Of a DNA stretch of 32,613 nucleotides, positions 15,383 to 24,061 are shown piece after piece (within the stretch, counting starts at the first letter, position 1; each line of letters starts with the position of its first letter). The position numbers were made by a program, and so were the translations under genes. The DNA comes from Chthoniobacteraceae bacterium (GTDB taxonomy: Bacteria; Verrucomicrobiota; Verrucomicrobiia; Chthoniobacterales; Chthoniobacteraceae). The notes beneath the pieces were generated by a model, which worked only from the letters and a program-made list of their open reading frames with translations, was not told the origin of the DNA and made no database searches. The stretch covers positions 1 through 32,613 of the forward strand of contig CANJPY010000056.1 of NCBI GenBank assembly GCA_947476255.1, given 5' to 3'.

Positions 15383-16487
15383 CTTCGAAACCTTTACTTC
15401 AAGTGCCAGCGGTGCGATAGCCACGCATATCTGGGAAGTGTCGCGGCGTGCCAAATTGAGGTCCTTGATCATGAGTCGATCTTCGTCCGCTCCGACGCTC
15501 GAGGGAATCGAGGTGGAACATTTGCCTCCTTCGCCGGAGCGCGTCCCTGGATGGCGGGAATGGCGGGGACGCTTGATCAGGAGATTCACCGGTTGGAGAG
15601 AGGCGGAGCAGCGCTCACACGCGCGCAACGTGGCGCGTGCGTTACGTCGCCGCGGACTCACGCGCAGTTGTTTGCTGCTGCACAATGATCCGGAGATGGC
15701 GGTCTATCTCAGGGCAGAGTGTCCTGAGGCACGAATTGTGCATCATTTCCACAATCCAGTGATCGTGAAAGAAGTTTTTAGGCGGCGGTTTAGCGCTTCG
15801 GTGAATGCGGTCACAGCGGTCAGCGAGTATGTTGCCGATGAGGTTCGAAGGCTATACGGTACGAAGTCTGTAAGGGTTGTGTATAATGGAGTGGATCTCG
15901 AACGGTTTAAACCAGCCCCGCGCAAAAATACGCAGAGAATTACGTTCAATTTTTTAGGACGTACGGGGATCGAAAAAGCCCCTGATATTTTACTTAGGGC
16001 GGCTTTAAAACTTGCTCTTGAGGGGCTTCCGTTGAGGGTGCAATTGATTGGCTCTAATCATTGGGGGCGTTGGGAAGCCGATGCCTATCAGTCGCAGTTG
16101 GCCAATCTTTGCGAGGAGGTGGTGCGCGCCGGTGGTGAGGTGTGTGCGACCGGGCACCTCTCAAGGGAGCAAGTGCCGGAGCAGTTAAGAAACGCCGATG
16201 TGCATGTTTTGCCGTCGCGTTGGGAGGAACCCTGTGCGTTAAGTCTTCTTGAAGGAATGTCCTCTGGTCTTCCTGTGGTGGCTACGAGGACAGGCGGTAC
16301 ACCGGAGATTTTAGGACAGGATGGACTTTTGTTCTCCAAGGATTCCGTGGTGGAGCTTTGCTCGCATTTACGAAAGCTGCTTGTCGATGAACCGTTTCGA
16401 TTAGCACTCGGCGCTAGAGCACGCCGCCGTGCCCAGTTGTTTACGTGGGAGCGGTGTTTGGAGGGTTTTATGGAAGTGCTTGCATGA
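15357..16487 (+). CDS. Glycosyltransferase family 4 (GT-B), paralogue A
   Basis: A 376-residue retaining-type GT-B transferase. The N-terminal acceptor domain starts MQLVQVNNSFETFTSSASGA; IATHIWEVSRRA follows. The C-terminal donor domain has NFLGRTGIEKAPDILLRAAL and the E-x7-E nucleotide-sugar motif in WEEPCALSLLEGMSSG (about 289-298), then VVATRTGGTPEI. The ATG at 15357 is chosen because GAAAGGG lies 9 bases upstream; the TTG at 15348 is weaker. It overlaps the preceding gene. It shares SGAIAT, LLHNDPE/FHNDPE, VVHHFHN-like and APDLLLRAAL segments with the next gene, which is a clear paralogue. Confidence 0.92.
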   Translation: MQLVQVNNSFETFTSSASGAIATHIWEVSRRAKLRSLIMSRSSSAPTLEGIEVEHLPPSPERVPGWREWRGRLIRRFTGWREAEQRSHARNVARALRRRGLTRSCLLLHNDPEMAVYLRAECPEARIVHHFHNPVIVKEVFRRRFSASVNAVTAVSEYVADEVRRLYGTKSVRVVYNGVDLERFKPAPRKNTQRITFNFLGRTGIEKAPDILLRAALKLALEGLPLRVQLIGSNHWGRWEADAYQSQLANLCEEVVRAGGEVCATGHLSREQVPEQLRNADVHVLPSRWEEPCALSLLEGMSSGLPVVATRTGGTPEILGQDGLLFSKDSVVELCSHLRKLLVDEPFRLALGARARRRAQLFTWERCLEGFMEVLA

Positions 16488-16657
16488 GATTGGAGAGGGG
16501 TTCAAGCCGCGCGTTCAGTTTGGGTTGCGCGCCCAGAGTCTTTGTCTCGCTCGGGCCCCTTTTTAGGAAGTGAACAAGCCCCTCAAGAGTGCAGACGTCG
16601 GCTCTTGTTTTGGAGGGACACACGGCGGGGCATCTGGCGGCTACTAGAGGTGGATAG

Positions 16658-17803
16658 ATGGAAAATACGCTTATCTTTGTGAACTCAACGGGAGACACTT
16701 TTACGCCAACTAAAAGTGGAGCGATTGCGACGTGGATTTGGGAGATGTGCAGGGCCGCTCAGGGCTTTGGAATCGAACCTTGGGTGCTGACACGATCTGC
16801 GGCAGTGGATGCCTATCCTTGGGTGCGAACCGTGGAGCTTAGGTATCCCTTTCCGCCTAAGATACGGGGGGCTGGACGTCTCTGCGGTTGGATTAGCCGC
16901 AGGAAAGGATGGGCACATATCCGACAAGAGGCGTGGGTTTCACGTCTGTTGAAGACCATCAAAAAAAAGGAATGGCAACGGGCGGTCTTTGTGTTCCACA
17001 ACGATCCTGAAAGTGTGGTCGCTTTGCGCCCCCATTTGCCAGAGGCGCGCCTTGTTCATCTGTTCCACAATGGTAACCACTGTCGCAGTCCCTGGCGCGA
17101 GGGATTTGTCGGAAGCGTCGATGCCGCGGTCGCAGTGAGTGCGAGTTGCGCCCGCTGGAACGAGAGTTATTTTGGAGGAGCGGTTCACATTCTCCGTAAT
17201 GGAGTGGATGTAAGACGGTTTAGACCCGTGCAGAAAATGGGAAACAAGAGGCCGGTGATTGGCTTTGTAGGGCGCACGGACCGCCAGAAAGCTCCTGACT
17301 TGTTGTTGCGTGCAGCTTTACGTCTCGCTCAGGGGTTTAACGGGTTTGATGTGCAGATTCTGGGCGCCCGCTTTTATGGAAGCCACGAAAGTGATCCGTA
17401 TCAAACGATGATTCGTAATCTAGGTGTCAAATTGGAAGAAAAAGGAGTGAACGTCCTTAATCACGGTTTTGTAAACCGTCTTGCATTACCTCGAATTCTT
17501 GCGAGTGCGGACATCCATGTGGTGCCCTCGCGATGGGAAGATCCGTGTCCTCTGACGGTTTTAGAGGGGATGGCAACTGGGCAGGCCATAGTGGCCTCAG
17601 GATGTGGTGGGATTCCAGAAATCGTGGGATCCGCGGGATTTATCTTTGAACGCGATGACGTAGACGGGTTGGAGGCAAGACTGCGAGTGTTGCTTCTGAA
17701 TGACGATTTGCGAGGGGCGTACGGCCGCCGGGCGAGGGAAAGAGCAGAGAAACGAGACTGGAGGCAGGTTTTCTCCGAATTGCTCGAAATCATCAATTTT
17801 TAA
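16658..17803 (+). CDS. Glycosyltransferase family 4 (GT-B), paralogue B
   Basis: A 381-residue GT-B transferase closely related to the upstream gene: FVNSTGDTFTPTKSGAIAT then WIWEMCRAA, FVFHNDPESV, VHLFHNGNH, VSASCARW, ILRNGVDVRRF, GFVGRTDRQKAPDLLLRAAL, and the E-x7-E motif in WEDPCPLTVLEGMATG (about 293), followed by GGIPEIVG. The family uses activated nucleotide sugars with retention of configuration; donor unknown. The ATG at 16658 follows GAGGTGGAT. A 170-base gap separates it from paralogue A and 4 bases from the next transferase. The tandem pair probably arose by duplication. Confidence 0.92.
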   Translation: MENTLIFVNSTGDTFTPTKSGAIATWIWEMCRAAQGFGIEPWVLTRSAAVDAYPWVRTVELRYPFPPKIRGAGRLCGWISRRKGWAHIRQEAWVSRLLKTIKKKEWQRAVFVFHNDPESVVALRPHLPEARLVHLFHNGNHCRSPWREGFVGSVDAAVAVSASCARWNESYFGGAVHILRNGVDVRRFRPVQKMGNKRPVIGFVGRTDRQKAPDLLLRAALRLAQGFNGFDVQILGARFYGSHESDPYQTMIRNLGVKLEEKGVNVLNHGFVNRLALPRILASADIHVVPSRWEDPCPLTVLEGMATGQAIVASGCGGIPEIVGSAGFIFERDDVDGLEARLRVLLLNDDLRGAYGRRARERAEKRDWRQVFSELLEIINF

Positions 17804-17807
17804 AGTA

Positions 17808-18977
17808 ATGCGCTTCTGCTTCGTGATGTTACCTTTTGAATACTACTCCCCAGTGAGTGGCGGCGCCATCGCTACGGTCACAATGAACGTCGTTCGTGAG
17901 TTGGAAAAAATGGGGCACGAGGCTTTTATTGTGGCACACGATGATGCCCAGCCCTCTTATTCCGTGGGCAGACTCAAGTTTTTACCAATGCCTTCGGAGG
18001 GTCTTGTCGGTCGCACCTTCTCCCATCTGCAGGCGCGCATGATGGGGTGGGATTGGCCTCATCAAGGGAGATTCTGGAAGAGCGTGCAGCAGGTTTTGAG
18101 AATGGTGAGGCCGGATGCGGTGGTGCTCTCGAATGATTTAGTAGGAGCCTCGCTCGTTCGGGAAATCCTCCCCTGTGCTAAGATCGTTGTTTGGGTGCAC
18201 AACGAATGCCATAGCAACGGAGATATTCGGGCAGGGTTGAATGCAACGGATGTTTTCTTAAGTTGCAGTCGGTATGTCCACGATTGGCTCCTTAAGACAT
18301 ACGGTTTGGCTCGGGAGCGTGTGCGTGTGGCCTATGCAGGCGTGGATGGAAAACTCTTTTACCCTGAGGTGGAGCGCCACACAAAAAGGCTGCGATTGCT
18401 TTATACGGGAAGACTGGATCCAAACAAAGGAGTTGATCTTGTTGTGGAGTCTTTTAAAAACCTAAAAAATAGAAACTTAGACGTCACACTTACTGTGGCT
18501 GGGCACTCCTGGTTTTATCGAAACGAACGACAGAAAGAGGACCCGTTTCTTAAAAAATTGAGGCATAGCATGGCAGAGCTTCATGTCGACTGGCTGGGGC
18601 ATGTTCCCAGACGATGGCTCCCACAAGTAATGAGGGAGCATGACCTCGCACTGGTGGTGTCACGCTCGCAAGAACCTTTCGGGTTGGTGGTGTTGGAGGC
18701 CATGGCCTCTGGGTTGGTGGTGATAGCCTCTCCGCACGGGGGATTGAGTGAGGCGTGTGGGGAGGCTGGAATTTTGGTAAACTCGGACTCACCAGCAGAA
18801 GTCACGGATAAGTTGGAAGAACTCTGCAACGATCGTGAGAAACTTCAAAAGTGGCGGCAGCGCTCGATCACAAGAGCAGGACGGGCCTGTTGGAAAGAGA
18901 CGGCTTCTGTACTTTTAGACGCTGTGGGTGTGGGCATGTCTGGGCTGGATCGGTCTCCCATTGTGGCAAGGTGGTGA
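17808..18977 (+). CDS. Glycosyltransferase family 4 (GT-B)
   Basis: A 389-residue GT-B transferase. The N-terminus FCFVMLPFEYYSPVSGGAIA includes a glycine-rich acceptor loop; VVWVHNECHSNGDI is in the middle. The donor domain has LLYTGRLDPNKGVDLVVESF, the E-x7-E motif in SQEPFGLVVLEAMASG (about 287), and PHGGLSEACGEAG. The ATG at 17808 lies 4 bases after the upstream stop. The frame is open further upstream inside paralogue B, but that part encodes no family residues. It shares the SGGAIAT loop with the two preceding paralogues, so the three may recognise related acceptors. Confidence 0.92.
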   Translation: MRFCFVMLPFEYYSPVSGGAIATVTMNVVRELEKMGHEAFIVAHDDAQPSYSVGRLKFLPMPSEGLVGRTFSHLQARMMGWDWPHQGRFWKSVQQVLRMVRPDAVVLSNDLVGASLVREILPCAKIVVWVHNECHSNGDIRAGLNATDVFLSCSRYVHDWLLKTYGLARERVRVAYAGVDGKLFYPEVERHTKRLRLLYTGRLDPNKGVDLVVESFKNLKNRNLDVTLTVAGHSWFYRNERQKEDPFLKKLRHSMAELHVDWLGHVPRRWLPQVMREHDLALVVSRSQEPFGLVVLEAMASGLVVIASPHGGLSEACGEAGILVNSDSPAEVTDKLEELCNDREKLQKWRQRSITRAGRACWKETASVLLDAVGVGMSGLDRSPIVARW

Positions 18978-19188
18978 TGGAGCCTAGCAAGGGGATTGGA
19001 TGCTCTTTAGGGGCGGACGATATACGCTAAGTTTGCAGTCTTGGGAAACGCAGCGGCAGCGGGTTTATCACGGAGCGTAAAAGGCGGGTGTTTTGGAGCG
19101 GGTGAGGCGCGTGAGAGGAAGCGTCCTTCCCTGCGGGCGCGTGCCAACGAAGCAGAGGTGCGGGAGAAAGGGAAGAAAGGACGCTGAT

Positions 19189-20244
19189 ATGAACATTGCG
19201 ATGAGTTCGTTGTATTTGCCTGGAGGAAGTAAAATCGGGGTGGGCTATCAAGTCCATCAGATGGCAAATCAGATGGTCTTGAGGGGACATCGGGTGACTG
19301 TTTTTTCGCAGTGTGAAGCTGGTGAAAATCCCATGTACAAGCACGTCAGAATTCAGCCTGGAAAACACCTGAGGACATTTGGGTTTGCGTGGGACCTGCG
19401 AGATGTTGATTTCTCGAAATTCGATGTTTTGCATGCCCATGGCGACGATTGGTTTCTGTGGAACAAACAGAGGCCTAGGCATATCCATACCTACCACGGG
19501 TCGTGTTTTGTCGAGTTTCAACATCAGAAAAGCCTGCGTGAAAAGCTGCGGATGCTTGGACTCGCGGTGTGTGAGTATGGCTCGACGTGTCTGTGCGACG
19601 TTGCTGTCGCTGTGTCCGAAAATACACGCAAGCAGATTCCCGCCGTAAAGCATGTCATCCCAAATGGAGTCGATCTGGATCGCTTTTATCCGGGAGTTCA
19701 TAAGTCGGAAAATCCTTCGATCCTTTTTGTAGGAACGATGCGGGGCAGAAAACGCGGGGACGCACTAGTGAAAGCTTTTTCTGAAACGATATTGAAAGAA
19801 ATCCCGGAGGCGATGCTATGGGTTGTTTGCGAGGAGCCAGTTTCCGGTCCGAATATTCAATGGTTTGGACGGGTTCCTGAACACGTTCTTTGTGAGCTTT
19901 ATCGGAAGGCTTGGGTGTTTTGTCTCCCTAGTACCTACGAGGGCTTTGGGGTTCCCTACATCGAAGCAATGGCCTCCGGGACTGCCGTGGTCGCCACCCC
20001 AAACCAAGGCGCTCTAGAGGTTCTCAGGGGTGGTGCCCTGGGATTGATTGTGCAGGAGAACGCGCTCGCCAGGGGCGTGCTGCAGGTCCTGAAAGATAAT
20101 CCGCTGAGGCAGTTTCTAGAGCTTGGTGGAGTGAAGGCGGCCCGCCGCTTCGATTGGGGGCGTGTATGCTCTGCTTACGAGAAACTGTACGCCGGTTCAG
20201 AGGTTCCCTTGGAAACACCCGCTTTAAAGGAGGTCAGCCGATGA
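19189..20244 (+). CDS. Glycosyltransferase family 4 (GT-B)
   Basis: A 351-residue GT-B transferase. The N-terminal glycine loop is LYLPGGSKIGVGYQVHQMA; VLHAHGDDWFLW and HTYHGSCFVEF follow. The donor domain has VIPNGVDLDRFYPG, ILFVGTMRGRKRGD, and the E-x7-E motif in TYEGFGVPYIEAMASG (about 249), then ATPNQGALEVL. The ATG at 19189 is supported by GAAAGGA 6-8 bases upstream; an open frame from 19093 adds only basic, unrelated residues. A 211-base gap without recognisable genes precedes it. The stop overlaps the next start in ATGA, a sign of translational coupling. Confidence 0.9.
   Translation: MNIAMSSLYLPGGSKIGVGYQVHQMANQMVLRGHRVTVFSQCEAGENPMYKHVRIQPGKHLRTFGFAWDLRDVDFSKFDVLHAHGDDWFLWNKQRPRHIHTYHGSCFVEFQHQKSLREKLRMLGLAVCEYGSTCLCDVAVAVSENTRKQIPAVKHVIPNGVDLDRFYPGVHKSENPSILFVGTMRGRKRGDALVKAFSETILKEIPEAMLWVVCEEPVSGPNIQWFGRVPEHVLCELYRKAWVFCLPSTYEGFGVPYIEAMASGTAVVATPNQGALEVLRGGALGLIVQENALARGVLQVLKDNPLRQFLELGGVKAARRFDWGRVCSAYEKLYAGSEVPLETPALKEVSR
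20226..20234 (+). promoter_or_regulatory. Strong ribosome binding site deciding the next start
   Basis: AAAGGAGGT lies 6 bases before the ATG at 20241, a near-perfect anti-16S match that fixes this start over the upstream ATG at 20154. It sits inside the end of the preceding transferase gene. Confidence 0.85.
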
Positions 20245-21380
20245 AACGCATCGCCCTTTTTCCGAGCGCTTTTCATCCAAGTTTAGGAGGGGTTGAAGAA
20301 CTCAGTGGGCAACTGGCGCTTCATTTAAAAAAGACAGGTGTTACGGCGATGCTCTGTGTCAATCAGTGGCCGCGTGGGCTACCCATTGTGGAAAAGTGGA
20401 ACGGCTTTTTATTGCGTCGATTTCCATTTCGTCTTCCTGAAGATGGGTTCAAGGCAAAGATCAGTTTTTATGCGACCCGCTCGCGGATTCTTCGGGAACT
20501 GGTCGGTGCATTGAAGCGATTCAAGGCCGAAGCAGTACATGTGCAGTGTGTGAGTTCAAATGCTTGGTACGCGCATTGTGCGGCGCATATTTTGGGTGTG
20601 CCATTGATTGTGAGTCTTCAAGGAGAGCGAACTATGGATGCACAGGGGATCTATTTTAGGTCTCCACTGTACAATCGAATTTTAAGAAAAGTGTTACGAA
20701 GTGCGCACAGGGTGACTGCCTGTTCAAATGCGACACTCAAGGATGCGGATGATTTCATGGGCGGAACCTTGGCCAGCAAAGCCTCAGTGATCTATAATGG
20801 AATTGGCAGTGAGGCATTCGATGCAGGGGCGGGATGGCCTCATCCTGCGCCGTATATTTTGGCGTTGGGAAGGTTTGTGCCACAAAAGGGCTTCAACACG
20901 CTTTTGGATGCTTATGCAAGCGCAGGTCTCTGCGGCGTAGATCTTTTGCTTGCAGGTGACGGACCTGATGGTGAGAAACTTCGGCGCCTAACGCGGGAGT
21001 TAGGGTTGAGTGAGCGAGTGCATTTCGTGGGCCGAGCCTACCGGGGAATGGTACAGGCGTTGATGCGCGGGGCTCTGGGGTTGGTTGTGCCGTCTTTAAG
21101 GGAACCCATGGGGATTGTAGCGCTTGAGGGGATGGCTGCCGGTAAACCGCTTCTCGTGAGCGCCGTAGATGGGCTCAAAGAGGTCGCTCCCGAAGGGCTT
21201 TGGTGCCGGCATGCGGCGCCCGGGGACATAGCGGGGTTTAGCACTGGGTTACGTTGGTTGGCCGGCCTGGAGGTGCGAACGCCCGTCCTGAAACAACAAG
21301 AATACGCACGCCAGTTTTTGTGGAACAGAGTGGTGCAGGACTATATGTCTGTTTACGAGAGTGCGGCGATTTGTCCTTAG
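20241..21380 (+). CDS. Glycosyltransferase family 4 (GT-B)
   Basis: A 379-residue GT-B transferase starting MKRIALFPSAFHPSLGG with the usual acceptor-side loop GGVEELSGQLA. Middle: HVQCVSSNAWYAH, VSLQGERTMDAQGIY, VTACSNATLKDA. Donor domain: ALGRFVPQKGFNTLLDAYA, LLLAGDGPDGEKLRRL, and the E-x7-E motif in LREPMGIVALEGMAAG (about 286). The order resembles GT4 members acting on lipid-linked or LPS-type acceptors. The start is set by the strong ribosome site and ATGA overlap. It is the last of the five GT4 genes; a 402-base gap follows before the oxidoreductase. Confidence 0.92.
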   Translation: MKRIALFPSAFHPSLGGVEELSGQLALHLKKTGVTAMLCVNQWPRGLPIVEKWNGFLLRRFPFRLPEDGFKAKISFYATRSRILRELVGALKRFKAEAVHVQCVSSNAWYAHCAAHILGVPLIVSLQGERTMDAQGIYFRSPLYNRILRKVLRSAHRVTACSNATLKDADDFMGGTLASKASVIYNGIGSEAFDAGAGWPHPAPYILALGRFVPQKGFNTLLDAYASAGLCGVDLLLAGDGPDGEKLRRLTRELGLSERVHFVGRAYRGMVQALMRGALGLVVPSLREPMGIVALEGMAAGKPLLVSAVDGLKEVAPEGLWCRHAAPGDIAGFSTGLRWLAGLEVRTPVLKQQEYARQFLWNRVVQDYMSVYESAAICP

Positions 21381-21782
21381 CTTAAGTCGCAATGCGGAGG
21401 GTCGTGAAGTTGCGGCGAAAAATTAAGTTGGGCCCGCGGGAGGCCGTGCTCCGCTTAAGCGATCCCAGAGGCGCTGATGCAAAGCGCGGGAGTGATTATT
21501 GCGGTCGATTCGGACAACGAAGGAGAGGTTTGGGATACATTTTGAGGACCTGGTTTTTGGTGGAATTTAGCGCATGTATTTTTTCGAGGGTTTGGGTGCG
21601 GCCTTGGCGGAGTGCGCTTGGTTGGGCCTTATGAAGGGGGGGAAAAGAACGAGACCAAAGACTCTTAAACCGGCTTTGGGTGGAGGTTTTTGAAAATTAG
21701 AAAGGACACGTTGCCGCGGAGGCACGATCGAAGCTCTGGTGGATAACGGCGCGGGAAGATTCAAAACAGAGAGAGGACTGGA
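21381..21782 (+). other. 402-base gap inside the glycan locus
   Basis: No supported gene. An 80-codon frame (21392-21634) is Arg-rich and resembles no family. A run of seven G occurs near 21635. Immediately before 21783, GAGAGAGGACTGGA provides a ribosome site for the oxidoreductase gene. I see no clear hairpin terminator or promoter; the gap could hold an internal promoter or decayed sequence. Confidence 0.5.
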
Positions 21783-23087
21783 ATGCATTTGTATCGTGAA
21801 TTAAGGAGGAGACAGCAGTTTGGGCGGGTCATTAGAGTTGTCATTCATGGGGCTGGATCCATGGGACGTGGTATTGCCCTACAGCTACAGGCCGTACACG
21901 GCGTGGAGCCGGCGATCATTGTCAACCGGAGTATTGAAAAAGCCGTGGATATATGGCTTTCACTGGGGGTTCCCCGGGATGAAATCGTAGTGAGTGATGA
22001 TCCGCGCTTGATTCAGATTGCGGTGGAACAGGGGCTGGCATGTGTGTGCCGAGATTTCACTGCGGCGCTTTCCTTGAAGGAAGTGGAGGTGCTAGTGGAG
22101 GCCACTGGCAATGTGGGTGTGGGGGCGCGCGCGGCGCTGGGGGCAATTCAGGCGGGCAAACATGTCGTCGTTGTAAACGCAGAGCTGGATGCGACTCTGG
22201 GGTGTTATTTGGCAGAGCGAGCTCGGCAGCAGGGCGTTGTTTATGGCTATGGAGACGGGGATCAGCCTGGGTGTATGATGCGGATTTTGGAGTGGATGGA
22301 GTTGGTAGGCTTCGAGGTGGTTGCGGCGGTTAATTGTTGCGAAAGCGTGGATGTCCGCGCGACTCCGCGCGAATGTGCTTCTGTGGCCACTCGCATGAGG
22401 ACAAGCCAAAGGGTGGCTTGTTCCGTTGCAGACGGCACCAGAATGAATTTGGTGAATGCGATCGTAGCGAATGCAACGGGTTTGGTGCCCGAGGTCAGGG
22501 GGATGCATGGTGTGAATACCTCTCGAAAGGACGCCCTCCGAGATTTTGCGGCGGTTTTGGAAAAAACTGGAGTTCTTGAGTATGCCCAAGGAGACGATTT
22601 TAAATCCGGCGTTTTTGTGATCGGGCGCTGCAGTGATTGGGAGCGTGTGGGGCAGTATTGCGACTCTTTGAAAATGGGGCAGGGCCCAGATTATCTCTTC
22701 TTAAGGCCTTATCATTTGTGCCATCTGGAGGTGCCGATTTCCGTAGCGGAGGCGGTGATTTATCGGGAGCCAACGATTGCCCCTTTAGGAGCGCCCATTG
22801 CTGATGTGGTGGCCATTGCCAAGAGAGATTTGAAAGCTGGCGAAGTTCTGGACGGCATCGGTGGGTGTACGTTTTATGGGCAGATTGACACGGTAGAGAG
22901 GGCTCGGGGGTTTGTGCCGTGCGGGGTTGCATCCGGGGCCGTTTTGTTGCGAGGGGTCGCCGCAGACGAGCCTATTCCGAGGGATGCGCTGGAATTTCCG
23001 CCCGGTGATTATGTGATGAATCTAAGGTGTTTGCAGGAGACCTTGTTTTCAACGTTTCAGCCGACGCCGCCTTATGTTTACGCCTGA
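21783..23087 (+). CDS. Homoserine-dehydrogenase-like NAD(P)-binding oxidoreductase with SAF domain
   Basis: A 434-residue protein matching the group described as predicted homoserine dehydrogenase with C-terminal SAF domain (COG4091). The start MHLYRELRRRQQFGRVIRVV fits that family. The Rossmann glycine motif is GAGSMGRG (23-30), with VEATGNVGVGARAAL and GKHVVVVNAELDATLGC typical of the homoserine-dehydrogenase fold. The SAF-like part is about 330-415 (RDLKAGEVLDGIGG). The biochemical reaction of the family is not firmly known to me. Placed among eight glycosyltransferases, it may make or modify a non-sugar substituent or unusual precursor for the glycan; this is inference. Its 3' end overlaps the next transferase by 14 bases. 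Confidence 0.85.
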   Translation: MHLYRELRRRQQFGRVIRVVIHGAGSMGRGIALQLQAVHGVEPAIIVNRSIEKAVDIWLSLGVPRDEIVVSDDPRLIQIAVEQGLACVCRDFTAALSLKEVEVLVEATGNVGVGARAALGAIQAGKHVVVVNAELDATLGCYLAERARQQGVVYGYGDGDQPGCMMRILEWMELVGFEVVAAVNCCESVDVRATPRECASVATRMRTSQRVACSVADGTRMNLVNAIVANATGLVPEVRGMHGVNTSRKDALRDFAAVLEKTGVLEYAQGDDFKSGVFVIGRCSDWERVGQYCDSLKMGQGPDYLFLRPYHLCHLEVPISVAEAVIYREPTIAPLGAPIADVVAIAKRDLKAGEVLDGIGGCTFYGQIDTVERARGFVPCGVASGAVLLRGVAADEPIPRDALEFPPGDYVMNLRCLQETLFSTFQPTPPYVYA

Positions 23088-24030
23088 GCTTAGCATCATT
23101 GTTTATGCGCGCGGGAGCGCTCAAGTGATCGCGCGAACATTGGAGAGCATTCGAGGACAGTTGTTTCAGGAGTGGGAATGCATCGTGGTCGACGACGGTT
23201 CCTCGGATGCGACTGCGTCGGTGGTTCAAAAAACAATGGACATCGACAGCCGATTTTTCCTCGTGCGTCAAAGCTATGGAGGCGTGGCAAAGGCGTACAA
23301 TAGGGGGTTCATGGAGAGCACGCCTGCAGCCGCCTGTGTTACTTTTATTGACGCTGGTGATGTTTGGGTGGCGTCCGCCATGGGGGACTTGAGAAAGTGT
23401 TTGGAGGAGAATCTTTCTGCGGTGGGCGCGCATGGGCTTGCAAGGCCGTTGGACGTGGCGGAGAAACCCGCAGCGGTAGGCGGTGAATGGCAACTGCATT
23501 CGAGACGACTGGGGTACAGGGACGGAGGCATCAGAGAGTGGCCGGCGTGTGAACCAAGCTCTTTTGAGACGTTGGTGTGGGCGGATGATTCGGCGCCTTC
23601 GGGGGTGCTTCTTGTGCGACGGACTGCGTATGAAGCGGTGGGTTTGTATGATGCGAGTCTTTCGGAATGCGCTCAGTGGGATATGATGCTGAGGTTGAGT
23701 CGTGTCGGGCCGATTGGTTTTTTAGAGAGAGTGGTTCTCTATGAACTGCAGGGCGACGTGGACAAGGTGGTTTATGCGAGGAAGAAGGTGAACGATGAGA
23801 GGCGGGTGCAACGGAAGACCTTTTATTCAGCAGAAAACTCGCGGCAACAGGCGGCTGTGCTCCGGGACGGTTGGAGGGCATGGCAGCGATTTAAAATAAA
23901 GGAGAAATCGAAAACTGCAGTCACAGGGAGCATGATAGGGGCGCCCTTGCGGGTGGTTAAGTTGGGAGCGGAGCTTTTGTGGCATGTGGTTGACTATGTC
24001 GCGGGCAAACCGGCTTTGTTCGGATTTTGA
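23074..24030 (+). CDS. Glycosyltransferase family 2
   Basis: A 318-residue GT-A transferase. LSIIVYARGSAQVIARTLES at the start, VVDDGSSDAT (39-47), YGGVAKAYNRGF, and a DXD-like element as DAGD (93-96) in FIDAGDVW, where the usual Asp-Ala-Asp-Asp has Gly at the third position. SGVLLVRRTAYEAVG and ECAQWDMMLRLS match the later acceptor-side motifs of the family. The C-terminal residues are basic and hydrophobic (MIGAPLRVVKLGAELLWHVV), possibly membrane-associated. It starts 14 bases inside the oxidoreductase gene and so belongs to the same transcript. It is the last gene of the locus; a hairpin overlaps its stop. Confidence 0.88.
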   Translation: MFTPELSIIVYARGSAQVIARTLESIRGQLFQEWECIVVDDGSSDATASVVQKTMDIDSRFFLVRQSYGGVAKAYNRGFMESTPAAACVTFIDAGDVWVASAMGDLRKCLEENLSAVGAHGLARPLDVAEKPAAVGGEWQLHSRRLGYRDGGIREWPACEPSSFETLVWADDSAPSGVLLVRRTAYEAVGLYDASLSECAQWDMMLRLSRVGPIGFLERVVLYELQGDVDKVVYARKKVNDERRVQRKTFYSAENSRQQAAVLRDGWRAWQRFKIKEKSKTAVTGSMIGAPLRVVKLGAELLWHVVDYVAGKPALFGF

Positions 24031-24061
24031 GGAGAACAACTTTATAGTCGGTTGTTCTTCT
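24030..24061 (+). terminator. Hairpin terminator candidate at the end of the glycan locus
   Basis: AGGAGAACAAC (24030-24040) pairs with GTTGTTCTTCT (24051-24061) across a 10-base loop: an 11-bp stem with one G-T wobble, starting at the last base of the stop codon. The descending arm is T-rich but no separate T-run follows, so it could instead stabilise the mRNA 3' end. Confidence 0.45.

Noticed and set aside
21392..21634. 80-codon frame in the gap before the oxidoreductase
   Set aside because: No ribosome site, no homology recognised and unusual Arg/Trp content; treated as non-coding.
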